Source: Vibrio crassostreae (GTDB taxonomy: Bacteria; Pseudomonadota; Gammaproteobacteria; Enterobacterales; Vibrionaceae). From it: 64,000 nt of DNA. Both the position numbers and the translations under genes were made by a program. Shown piece after piece: positions 8,676 through 16,900 of this stretch. Under the pieces are notes generated by a model, which was given only the letters and a program-made list of their open reading frames with translations, did not search any database and was not told the DNA's origin. The stretch lies in assembly GCF_024347415.1 (NCBI RefSeq), contig NZ_AP025478.1, forward strand, positions 173,547 to 237,546, written 5' to 3'. The stretch's first letter is position 1. Every line of letters begins with the position of its first letter.

Positions 8676-8699
8676 TGCGTATTATTTACATTATGTTAA
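8676..8699 (+). repeat. dif-like XerC/XerD recombination site, copy 2 (inverted)
   Basis: Perfect reverse complement of the copy at 8484-8507 over 24 bp, 168 bp away. The same arms and central TTTACA are present. Two sites in opposite orientation would make the 168-bp spacer invertible rather than excisable. Such plasmid dif-like pairs are known in Acinetobacter and relatives as pdif modules; a single site can also serve multimer resolution. The spacer between the two holds no gene and is very AT-rich. Confidence 0.72.
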
Positions 8700-8736
8700 C
8701 AATTAACCATCGAGAGAGCATTTTGAGACTTCGAGA

Positions 8737-8766
8737 TTGAAATCTCAGGTGACGACACGCTATAAT
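8737..8766 (+). promoter_or_regulatory. Strong sigma70-type promoter near the replication region
   Basis: TTGAAA (8737-8742), an 18-bp spacer, and a perfect TATAAT (8761-8766) face the rep gene. Transcription would begin near 8773, about 14 bases before the first hairpin at 8787. It could drive a small RNA ending at that hairpin, or the RepA leader mRNA if termination is incomplete. Confidence 0.65.
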
Positions 8767-8786
8767 TGCCTGAGGTCTATAAGGTT

Positions 8787-8839
8787 AAAACACACAACAT
8801 TGCTCACTAACCTGTAGTGCCCAATGTTGTGTGTTTTTT
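8787..8839 (+). terminator. 16-bp perfect hairpin with T-run: terminator, attenuator or small RNA end
   Basis: Arms at 8787-8802 and 8822-8837 are perfectly complementary (AAAACACACAACATTG and its reverse complement). The loop carries a further 5-bp stem, CACTA with TAGTG. A run of Ts ends at 8839, and the A-run on the left makes it usable on both strands. Together with the promoter at 8737-8766 it would define a transcript of about 65 nt. The right arm TTGTGTGTTTT recurs just before repA, at 9123-9133. Confidence 0.6.
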
Positions 8840-8886
8840 CTAGGATTTAGAGTGTGTTAGAGGTGGTACTCTGACTATATAGCACT

Positions 8887-8928
8887 CGCAAAAAAGCCGA
8901 CTTTCCAAGAGTAGTCGGCTTTTTTGTG
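8887..8928. ncRNA. Bidirectional terminator-type hairpin, candidate antisense-RNA/structure I of the rep leader
   Basis: 13-bp stem AAAAAAGCCGACT (8890-8902) with AGTCGGCTTTTTT (8913-8925), extendable outward, and a 10-nt loop at 8903-8912. The stem ends in T-runs on both strands. On the minus strand the loop reads ACTCTTGGAA, containing the U-turn motif UUGG (YUNR) common in copy-control antisense RNAs. Loop bases 8904-8911 are perfectly complementary to 9017-9024 just upstream of the leader peptide ATG. I did not find a clear minus-strand promoter for an antisense RNA. Confidence 0.5.
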
Positions 8929-8971
8929 TCTAAAAAACCGGCATTTGATTTCTTTTCCCGGTTGAGATAGC

Positions 8972-9005
8972 GTGAAATTTCACCGTTTGGACGGCCAATC
9001 CAAAC
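8972..9005 (+). promoter_or_regulatory. Palindrome and 7-bp hairpin in the rep leader
   Basis: GTGAAATTTCAC at 8972-8983 is a perfect 12-bp palindrome, a candidate repressor operator. Overlapping downstream is the hairpin GTTTGGA (8985-8991), loop CGGCCAA, TCCAAAC (8999-9005), which shows TTGGCCG in its loop on the opposite strand. Bases 8979-8986 (TTCACCGT) are also complementary to the repA start region at 9142-9149. Confidence 0.4.
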
Positions 9006-9033
9006 ACCCCAAAAACCTCTTGGACTTCAAAAT

Positions 9034-9135
9034 ATGACCTTGACTCAGCCTTCGCTTGGGCTAACGCCCAGTAGACTCCACATTCTCAATAACACCGCTT
9101 GTTTATCCCTCGGGATGAAGCGTTGTGTGTTTTAA
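9034..9135 (+). CDS. 33-codon leader peptide upstream of repA
   Basis: An open frame of 33 codons from ATG 9034 to TAA 9133-9135, ending MKRCVF, 10 bases before the GTG at 9145. Placement immediately before a RepA-like gene fits the leader peptides (repY, tap) whose translation opens a hairpin to permit rep translation in IncI- and IncFII-type plasmids. A hairpin straddles its end: CGCTT (9096-9100) pairs with AAGCG (9118-9122), and ATCCC pairs with GGGAT inside. The Shine-Dalgarno is weak (TTGGA at 9020-9024), and that same segment can pair with the upstream loop. Role is inferred from layout. Confidence 0.5.
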   Translation: MTLTQPSLGLTPSRLHILNNTACLSLGMKRCVF

Positions 9136-9144
9136 ACGTGGACG

Positions 9145-9987
9145 GTGAATGTTATGAAGACGCCTGGACACGACTCCTCCCCTCCCCCGCTCGATAAATC
9201 GAGTTACGATGCGGAGTATCGCCGTAAGCGTAAGGCTCGGAAACTGGATTTGATCGAATTGTATCAACGTGTCGTTGAAGAAGAGAACGCACGAAACCCT
9301 AAGACGCCTTTTGAGATCGGATTTAAGTCTCGCCGGTTGCTCCGAAGCGGTAAGGTAGAAACCCTACCGCCAGAATACGCGCGGATCTTAAAAGGGTGTG
9401 AAGAATTTATTACCAACCCCAATCGTTTCCCGTCACTCAATGCATGGGGCGGTGAAGCGGTGAATAATGTGCAGTGTCGCACCTTAATTGCGAAAGTATT
9501 AGCGTGCATTCTGCCGAACACAGACCTCATTGGAGGGCGCATCGGTTTGCCCACAGAAGCGGGATTGAAAACCATCAGCTACGATCAACTTCAAGAAGAT
9601 TATGCGTTGCGCTTTGGGGAGTTTATTTCGCCGAAGTCCTTTGCGAAAGCGGTGAAGTATCTAAAGCGTGCCAGCTATTTTCACAGTGAGCGGATCAATG
9701 TGTGTGTCGACCAAGACGAAGGGACGATACGCAGCGCACCTGCATACAAACAGTTTACCCCTCGCTTCTTTAATGACTTAAAAGTCGTGCGTTACGCCAA
9801 CATCAGCGAATTGATCCTCGCGACACGGAAGCGTCAGACAAAGAAAGGACTGAGCTTTCAGTGGCTGTCTTTTCGTAAGATCGCGTCAGGGATACAAGAG
9901 ATCTTCAATGCGTCAACATTAAACACGTACGCTCAATCAACCTCAGCCTTCTTTAGTGAGTATCAACCCGACCTAGCCCCTAATTAA
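9145..9987 (+). CDS. RepA-like plasmid replication initiator
   Basis: 280 residues from GTG 9145; an ATG at 9154 is an alternative start and would give 277. The product is basic at its N-terminus (YRRKRKARKLDLIELYQ). Its middle, around NNVQCRTLIAKVLA, ISPKSFAKAVKYLKRASYF and SAPAYKQFTPRFFNDL, follows the pattern of IncFII-type RepA proteins (VQCSITTLA, then TRATRALTFLSELGLI, then YIPTDITFTSALF). It is a plausible winged-helix initiator that would act at an origin just downstream. Expression is probably controlled post-transcriptionally through the leader peptide and hairpins at 8787-9135. Family assignment rests on motif pattern and context, not on a search. Confidence 0.65.
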   Translation: MNVMKTPGHDSSPPPLDKSSYDAEYRRKRKARKLDLIELYQRVVEEENARNPKTPFEIGFKSRRLLRSGKVETLPPEYARILKGCEEFITNPNRFPSLNAWGGEAVNNVQCRTLIAKVLACILPNTDLIGGRIGLPTEAGLKTISYDQLQEDYALRFGEFISPKSFAKAVKYLKRASYFHSERINVCVDQDEGTIRSAPAYKQFTPRFFNDLKVVRYANISELILATRKRQTKKGLSFQWLSFRKIASGIQEIFNASTLNTYAQSTSAFFSEYQPDLAPN

Positions 9988-10650
9988 AGGGATATTTTTG
10001 TCTCCGCGAAAGCGGAGGGATCAGCACGTCTGAACCTTATCCTACCCTGCTTTATCTCTCATTTTTCTTGTTTTAATCACCGGGTTGTTTAGGGTTAACT
10101 TGCACGCTTGGCCTTATTCGGAAAGGATTTTTCTATTCACGATTTTTCATGAGAAAAGCAGTGCAATAAAAGGAGGATAAAAAAAACGGCTAAAATTGTG
10201 ATCAATAAGGGGCGGCGCTTATGAACACTACGTATGAAGATAAATAGTTAAATGAATAAAAAAATAAATAATTAAGGACAAGCTAAAAAACGACGCGGAA
10301 ACTTTCTTTTGTCATACGACAGGCACCTTCTTCGATTTAACGCTAAGTCATGTGGCCCCCTTTCATCATCTCCTCACTTAACGTTCACCTTCATCCGGAT
10401 GGTATGGCCTAGTAGGGTAAGGTGAAGTGGTCAAGTAAACTGGAAATCATCAACCAAGAGTTTGGCCATTTCAGAAAAGAGATCACGCCTCACTACCTTC
10501 ATCGAGGAACGTGTTCGTAGGAATAAGGGCGCTCTTAGACCATGCTTCACAATCCTAAATCAGGAGGGGTTTTACCCCCTCCTGCCCAGCTCTATCTTAC
10601 TGCTGTTTCGTAGACAACAAATTGAGCCAGAAATCTAGCGCTAAATAATC
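9988..10650 (+). other. Noncoding region after repA, probable origin side
   Basis: No gene seen in about 660 bp. Directly after repA is a hairpin with GAAA tetraloop (CTCCGC 10002-10007, GCGGAG 10012-10017), then an A-rich stretch around 10160-10290. IncFII/IncI-type origins lie downstream of rep, so this stretch is the best candidate for oriV. A strong hairpin, CAGGAGGGG at 10561-10569 with CCCCTCCTG at 10576-10584, stands near the right end, before the IS110 remnant. No iterons or DnaA boxes were recognised here. Confidence 0.4.
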
Positions 10651-10654
10651 AGAT

Positions 10655-11493
10655 TGCCCAAAGTTTGAATTTGGAATTATTCTCCCGCAAGGATTAGCGG
10701 TACTCAGAAAAGAAATTCCGTATGTTCTTGAGGACGCTGAAAATGGTTTACCTGCTAAATTCCGAGAGTCGCTTTTGTGTTTATGGGAACATTTACTCCT
10801 TCAGCTTGACCATGTAAATACCCTTACAAAACAATTAGAAAAAGCAATTAAGGATAATCCGCTGTGTCAGAAACTAATGAAGCTTGAAGGCGTTGGGCCT
10901 ATAGGAGCATTGGGATTGGCCTTACGACTAGGTAAAGGTGAGAACTTTTCTAACGGAAGAAGTGCTTCGGCAAGTATTGGGCTAACACCAAAGCAATACT
11001 CATCTGGTGGTAAAGAGCGAATCGGGCATATCTCAAAACGTAGTGCAGACAAGCGACTCCGTTCAACTCTATTTCAAGGAGCGCTTTCAGTTATAGCACA
11101 AGTCGTAAATCGTCCCCCTAGAACAAACAAAGATCAGTGGTTGCTGGCATTGATAGAGAGACGTGGGAAGAAAGTAGCTGCGATAGCATTAGCAAATAAA
11201 ACAGTACGAACAGCTTATGCCATCTTAAAGAATGACTTGATGTATCAGCCAGAAAAACTGGCTTGATACATTCAGCATAATCAACAGAGAGCGACAATGA
11301 TAAACAGGTAAGACCGACCAATAGAAACTAGTTGGGTTCTTGGGCACAAAATGATGATGCCGTTCCTAAGACTTAGCCTATTGGTGCGACTACATTTTAG
11401 GGCGAGGTAGCACCTCAAAAAAGCCCGTATATAAGCGCGCATCTCAACTGCTTTATCTAAAACTTTTTGTTGATTACAATTGGGAGTCCATAT
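10655..11493 (+). pseudogene. IS110-family (IS1111 group) element, 5'-truncated
   Basis: The readable frame runs from about 10655 to the stop at 11266. It begins at FEFGIILPQG, which aligns with EFGIVIPKG in the middle of the intact IS110 transposase at 38050-39078. It includes the C-terminal transposase-20 part (KLEGVGPIGALGLA, then SIGLTPKQYSSGGKERIGHISKRS). The N-terminal DEDD catalytic half is missing. A remnant of the right end (GGGAGTCCATATA near 11482-11494) matches the IS1111-type end of the intact copy. Not functional. Confidence 0.85.
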
Positions 11494-11699
11494 AAGAACC
11501 CAGCAATCAAAACATAGTAGTGACAGGAGCCGACCAAAAATTCCTGCATCGCTTGGGCTGATTTCGCTCTTTTAAGTATCTAGCAAATTCAGGGTTGTAT
11601 GGCGTTGCATTGCTTCTGATCTTTACATGTCTTCTTATTGGTGTTCGGGCGATTTGAACAAGATTGAACTGGCAGTCCATGAGCCATGTCCGATGCTTT

Positions 11700-12372
11700 G
11701 GTTATCTGGAAGGTACAACCTGAAATCGTGGTTCCTGATAACTTAAAAAGCAGCACAACAAGAGCATGCCGGTATGACCCCGACATCAACCCTACTTACC
11801 AACAGATGTTGGCACACTATGGCGTCGCTGTGATGCCAGCAAGACCAAGAAAGCCCAAAGATAAGGCAAAGGTGGAAACAGCCGTCCAAGTCGTTGAGAG
11901 GTGGATAATGGCTAAGCTCCGACATGAAACCTTCTTCAGCCTGAGTTCACTCAATTATCGTATCAAGGAGCTCTTGCTCGAGCTCAGTCAAAGACCGATG
12001 CAGAAGCTAAAGAGTTCTCGATACGAACTCTTCACCCAACCCGATAAACCTGAGCTTAACGCACTCCCACGGCAAGCGTATCACTACACCTACGTAAAAA
12101 AGGTACGCGTTCATATGGACTATCATGTAGAGCTTGATGGGCATTACTACTCAGTACCATACCGATTACTTCGGGAGCAGTTAGAGGCACATATTAGCGG
12201 TGAACTAGTCACGCTTTACCATAACGGTCAACTTGTCTCTAGTCACCCAAGGAAGCGACAGTTCGGTTACAGTACGTTAGAAAAACACATACCAGAAAAT
12301 CATCGTCAGTATGCACAATGGACACCGGAACGCTTCTTAAAATCTGTCTTTCATACACAAATCCTGCGATGA
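11700..12372 (+). pseudogene. IS21-family IstA transposase fragment
   Basis: About 220 residues from the C-terminal half of Ist[13 protein letters not shown], then [21 protein letters not shown] and [12 protein letters not shown] (end of the rve catalytic core), then a Mu-transposase-type C-terminal domain ([10 protein letters not shown]). The first half is missing, and the frame ends abruptly inside a perfect foldback at 12342-12403. No IstB helper gene is nearby. It is a two-sided remnant. Confidence 0.85.
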
Positions 12373-12403
12373 AAATCGCAGGATTTGTGTATGAAAGACA
12401 GAT
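12342..12403. repeat. Perfect 29-bp inverted repeat with GAAA loop
   Basis: 12342-12370 and 12375-12403 are exact reverse complements, separated by GAAA (12371-12374). The left arm is IstA coding sequence, so the right arm is a mirror copy of gene sequence rather than a terminal repeat. The structure would form a strong cruciform or RNA hairpin. No U-run follows, so it is not a typical intrinsic terminator. Confidence 0.9.
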
Positions 12404-12487
12404 GGGTTTATGGGGCGCATACGTTACTTTGAGCCTCCCCTTACAATTAGCTAAGGGAAGGCATAGGGTTAAACAGCTGGTTCAAGT

Positions 12488-15400
12488 CTAATCAACACAA
12501 ATAACGCCATACAGTGCGGTACCATTAGGTAGTAAGCCTGAACTACCAGTCAAACTGGCCCGTACAAATTTGCCGTTTTCATTGAAATCTGTATAGAATA
12601 ATACTTCAGCAGGCCAACCCACTAAATGGTAAACACCATATAGAGGTGCGGGTACATCCTCTAAAGCATATTCTTGAGTTAACAACTGAAATTCCAACTG
12701 TGTTGGGAGCCGTCTTCCCAAACTTGTACAAAGAGCTTCGACTTGAGTGTAGTTCGCAGTGATCAACTCCATACCATTTGGCCCACCAAGGCCTGTGAAT
12801 GATTGAGAACCATAAATACTAGGATCGGCGATCTCTGGCGAATTTGTTCTCAGTGGGCAATATACCCTTGTTCCATTTGACAAGGTTAATGGCGACACAC
12901 CACAATCCCTATTTGACACTGGTACTGCAGTAATCGCATTGGTCATCGTGTCCGAAAACCCTTCATAAGTCGCGGTAACAGAGATAGTTCCCGAGGTACT
13001 TGTTGCTTGATAATGCCCATTACCGGTATGCGTAAATCCACTGCCCGTATGAGTCCATACAGAGCCATTGTCAAACGGTGTATTGAGCACTTTTTGTGTC
13101 GTATCGCTATAATGACCCACCAACTTAAGACTGCGAGATGATCCATTGGTAATGGTGGTATCAAGCCCCGGAGCACCATATTCAAGGCTCACACTAGTCA
13201 GTACAGGTCCGACATTTAACGTTGCGGTATTACTCACACGCGTATCAAGCGTAGCTTGAATGGTTGTTGTACCGCTTACTATAGAGGACGAGGCTAAACC
13301 AGCGGTATCAATCGTTGCAATGTTAGTCTGACCACTTACCCACGTCACTGAGTTAGTGATATTTAGAGTATTGCCATCGGTATAGGTACCTAATGCTTGG
13401 TATTGCTGTGTTTGTCCATTAGAGACAGAGGCTATCTCCGGGGTAATCGCTATGCTGGTTAATGTCGCATTATCTACCGTCAATTGGACGGGAGTACTCT
13501 CAATGACGCCAAACGATGCGTGAATAGCCGTGGTACCAATATTGACCGTTGTCGCAGTACCGCCACTTACAATCGTTGCGATGTTAGCGTCTTGTGAGTG
13601 CCAGGTAACGTCATTGGTCAAATCTAGGGTTGTACTATCGGTATAATGCCCCTGAGCTGTATAGTTGACGGTTAACCCTTTAGGTATAATTGCATTATCT
13701 GGTAAGACTACAATCTCCACCAAAGCCGCGGTCGTAACCGTCAATACCTCAGTGTTACTGGTAATGCCGGCCATGTTGGCGGTAATGTTTGTTGAGCCAA
13801 TCCCTACCGCTTCCGTACTCCCTGTGGTGTTGATGGTCGCAATGCTAATATTGCTGCTATCCCAGCTTACCTCATTGGTAACATCTCGGGCAGAACCGTC
13901 AGAAAAGACGCCTTGTGCGTGAAACTGCCTGTGCAAGCCCAAATGCAAATCGACGGTTGACTCTGGTGTTACAATCAATTGCACTAAACTTGCATTGGTG
14001 ACATTCACTTGTGCAGCTGTTGCGCTGGTCAGCCCATTCAATGAAGCATTGACCTTGGTCGTGCCAAGCGATGCAGCGGTAAGTAAAGCGGTATTATCGA
14101 TAGTAGCGATGCTGGTATCATCGATAGACCAAGTCACTTCGGTCGTAATGTCTTGATTAGAACCATCAGAATATAGCCCTACTGCCGTATATTGTTGTGT
14201 TTCACCCAAAGGAAGGGTTATTAACAGCGGTGCAATATCAATTTCAACCAGAATTGCGTTATCAACGGTCAATTGTGCGGTATTACTGGTAATACCGTTA
14301 AGATTTGCGGTTACCTCAGCATTGCCTACCGCTACGCCCGTTACCTGTCCAGTCAAATTCATTGACGCCACATTAGTGGCTGAACTCAGCCATGACACTT
14401 CAGTGGTAATGTCTCTTGAAGATTTATCTGAGAAGAACCCTACCGCTTGATATTGCTGATGAAGTCCTACATGCGTTGTTTCTACGGCCGGCGTTACCTG
14501 TATCTCTGTAAGAACAGCATTAGTAACATTTACCGCACTGTCATTACTAGTAACACCATCATGCACAGCTGTTATGGTGGTTGCACCAATCGCAGCTGCG
14601 GTTAGTTGACCATCAGTGGCAATCGTTGCAATCGTTGAGTTTGAGGTATTCCAACTTACTGTACCTGTAATATCGGCCGTTGAACCATTTGAATAGTGGC
14701 CTATCGCTTGATATTGCTGATGCAGTCCATTTGGAATATCTAAAAGGGCCGGCGTAATTTGAATAGACTGTAAGACTGCAGTGATAACTTCAACTTCAGC
14801 AGCGTCACTGGTCATGCCATTAAAGTGCGCAATGAGCGTGGTGTTATTGGCACTGACACCAGTGACCGCCCCTGAATTGTCAACAGTGGCAATACTTGTA
14901 TCACCAATTTGCCAAAGTGCATTACCTGAAACATCTAAGGTTGTTTCATCAGAAAAAACCGCATTAGCCACAAATGGAAGCGTTTCACCAATCGCCACGG
15001 TTTGTTGATTCGGGGTAATGGTTAAACTTTGAATTATTGCCGTGGTGACGGTTGCGGTTGCGGTCTCACTAAGAACATTTTGAAGTTGCGCCCATACAGT
15101 CGTTGAACCCAGTTGATTAGCAGTTAGTACACCAAGGTTGTACAAATTATCGATAGTCGCCACATTGGCATCACCAACATACCACGTCACATCATTGGTG
15201 GCATCGAATGTGGTACCATCTGAGAAAATCGCCACCGCTTGATATTGATGCGTCAGCCCTTTCGGAATATTTTGAGTGGTTGGACTGATTGTTAGCGAAA
15301 GTGGCACCGCATCTGTTACAGTCATCAACACTGAATTACTGGTTACCCCAAGATACGATGCCGTCACTTGAGTTTGACCGACGTTAACCCCAACAAAATG

Positions 15401-15736
15401 GTTGTTATTAGTACTCAGTTTTAAAATGCTTGGGTCTGCGAAAGTGACCACTGTTTCAACATTTTCAGTGATGTCCTCTGTTAAACCACCGGCATAGTGA
15501 GCAATCACTTGAATTGGTGTTGATACCCCTTTAGGGATTGTCGTCTGACTCGGAATTAACTGAAGTGAGACTGGCGTATTTATAGCGTCATTGGTTGATG
15601 CGGTAATTGTAACATTGACATTCTCACTGTTAACTCGCCCCCAAGAAGCAGTTAAAATGCCTGTGCCTATCGATTTCCCCTCTAGATGAGATGAGCCATC
15701 AACCTTGATTTCTCGCGGTTCATGATGTCTAAGCAC
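12488..15736 (-). CDS. Bacterial Ig-like (BID_2) repeat surface protein, N-terminally truncated
   Basis: 1082 codons. About nine repeats of roughly 95 residues show the BID_2 pattern (a VxPxxxxxPxGxxxQYxAxGxYSDG half, then DITxxVxWxSxxxxIATIxxxGxxTA and TxITAxxxGxTS). The C-terminal part (about 940-1082) differs: CGVSPLTLSNGTRVYCPL and LCTSLGRRLPTQLEFQLLTQEYAL, with paired cysteines, a possible lectin-like tip domain. No signal peptide or outer-membrane anchor is present, because the frame begins mid-repeat (REIKVDGSSHLEGKSIGTG). The N-terminus was probably lost when IS91-type DNA inserted to its right. It is an invasin/intimin-like adhesin remnant, and the remaining frame is intact. Confidence 0.75.
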   Translation of the reverse strand: MLRHHEPREIKVDGSSHLEGKSIGTGILTASWGRVNSENVNVTITASTNDAINTPVSLQLIPSQTTIPKGVSTPIQVIAHYAGGLTEDITENVETVVTFADPSILKLSTNNNHFVGVNVGQTQVTASYLGVTSNSVLMTVTDAVPLSLTISPTTQNIPKGLTHQYQAVAIFSDGTTFDATNDVTWYVGDANVATIDNLYNLGVLTANQLGSTTVWAQLQNVLSETATATVTTAIIQSLTITPNQQTVAIGETLPFVANAVFSDETTLDVSGNALWQIGDTSIATVDNSGAVTGVSANNTTLIAHFNGMTSDAAEVEVITAVLQSIQITPALLDIPNGLHQQYQAIGHYSNGSTADITGTVSWNTSNSTIATIATDGQLTAAAIGATTITAVHDGVTSNDSAVNVTNAVLTEIQVTPAVETTHVGLHQQYQAVGFFSDKSSRDITTEVSWLSSATNVASMNLTGQVTGVAVGNAEVTANLNGITSNTAQLTVDNAILVEIDIAPLLITLPLGETQQYTAVGLYSDGSNQDITTEVTWSIDDTSIATIDNTALLTAASLGTTKVNASLNGLTSATAAQVNVTNASLVQLIVTPESTVDLHLGLHRQFHAQGVFSDGSARDVTNEVSWDSSNISIATINTTGSTEAVGIGSTNITANMAGITSNTEVLTVTTAALVEIVVLPDNAIIPKGLTVNYTAQGHYTDSTTLDLTNDVTWHSQDANIATIVSGGTATTVNIGTTAIHASFGVIESTPVQLTVDNATLTSIAITPEIASVSNGQTQQYQALGTYTDGNTLNITNSVTWVSGQTNIATIDTAGLASSSIVSGTTTIQATLDTRVSNTATLNVGPVLTSVSLEYGAPGLDTTITNGSSRSLKLVGHYSDTTQKVLNTPFDNGSVWTHTGSGFTHTGNGHYQATSTSGTISVTATYEGFSDTMTNAITAVPVSNRDCGVSPLTLSNGTRVYCPLRTNSPEIADPSIYGSQSFTGLGGPNGMELITANYTQVEALCTSLGRRLPTQLEFQLLTQEYALEDVPAPLYGVYHLVGWPAEVLFYTDFNENGKFVRASLTGSSGLLPNGTALYGVICVD

Positions 15737-15979
15737 AACTCAATCGTAAGCGAGCCATAAACCCCACATTCTAATAATAGAGCATGAATCATCTTTTAGG
15801 CACTTTTGTGCGGAAATGCGAGCACCGAGCGACTGTGTCGTTCGCTTAATTACCGAGCGAAATTCGCTTAGCTTGGTGTTAAAACCTACGACGTAGTCGC
15901 CTTAGCGGCATACGGCCGAAAACAAAGAAAATCAATCAATTAGGGGGGGGGTGTCCATGAATCGTTTATTCTATAACTC
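15737..15979 (+). other. Noncoding stretch, left part of IS91-type element
   Basis: 243 bp between the truncated Ig-like gene and the IS91 transposase remnant. It contains short complementary segments around GCGAGCACCGAGCGACTGTG and CGAGCGAAATTCGCT, plus a run of nine Gs near 15942-15951. It probably includes one IS91 end, but I could not place that end exactly. Confidence 0.35.
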
Positions 15980-16900
15980 ATGTACTTGAATAAACCCATC
16001 AAACAACTTTTCAATGCCAAAGGTAACTGGTTAAACTACCTCAATAAGCATCGAAAAACTCTCCGACAAGCCGTCATAGAAAACGTAACTAAGATGCTCG
16101 CTTCGCTTGCAGCACCGCTATCTTTGGCAGCCATGAAAATTGCCCTCATCACAAATACATTCACCAAACGTGTAAATCCCGTTTTTGCAGCAGTTATGGT
16201 ATTAAGGCGATAGAGTGTTGGATACGACGTCAACAACATGTCTTTCCTGAATGTGAGTATCAACACGTTCTACCAATCTGAAAAATTAACTGGTTAGGTT
16301 AATCCAGTCTCTGGTGCACATTTTGGTAACTCTATCTGCACGCTCCAAGAATCGATTCCATGCAGTGCATACTTTCGACACAATATCTTGGTAGTCGGTA
16401 AAACTCTAATTGGCAAGATAGTGTTGTCTGAGCCAACTCCACACTTGTTCTATCGGGTTTAGCTCTGGTGAATATGGTGAGAGCTTGATGATACTGACAT
16501 TACTAAACTGTTCTGCAATGTCATTTGTATGCCAACCAGCACCATCCATAATGACCACTGCGTGACGACCTTTTTCGAGCACCGCGGAGCTCTGCTTAAG
16601 GTGCTCAGCCATAATGTCCTTGTTAACCCAAGGAACGACCATCTCCTCGCCAATACCTCTAGCGGGACATACTGAGCCAAACAAATACGCATATTCAAAC
16701 TGCTGCTGTTTTACCGCTCTTGGCCTTGACCCACGTTCAGCCCAAAGTCGAGTTGTCGTGTTTTGCTGGCCATCTTGAAACCAGAAATCGACGTTATCAA
16801 GCCCCATGTGACCAGGGAGCTTAAGGATCGTTTCAATTTTGAATTTTTTAAAATCGTCTTGGATTTGCTGGGATTGACGAGGGTGCTTGGAGCGTGAAGT

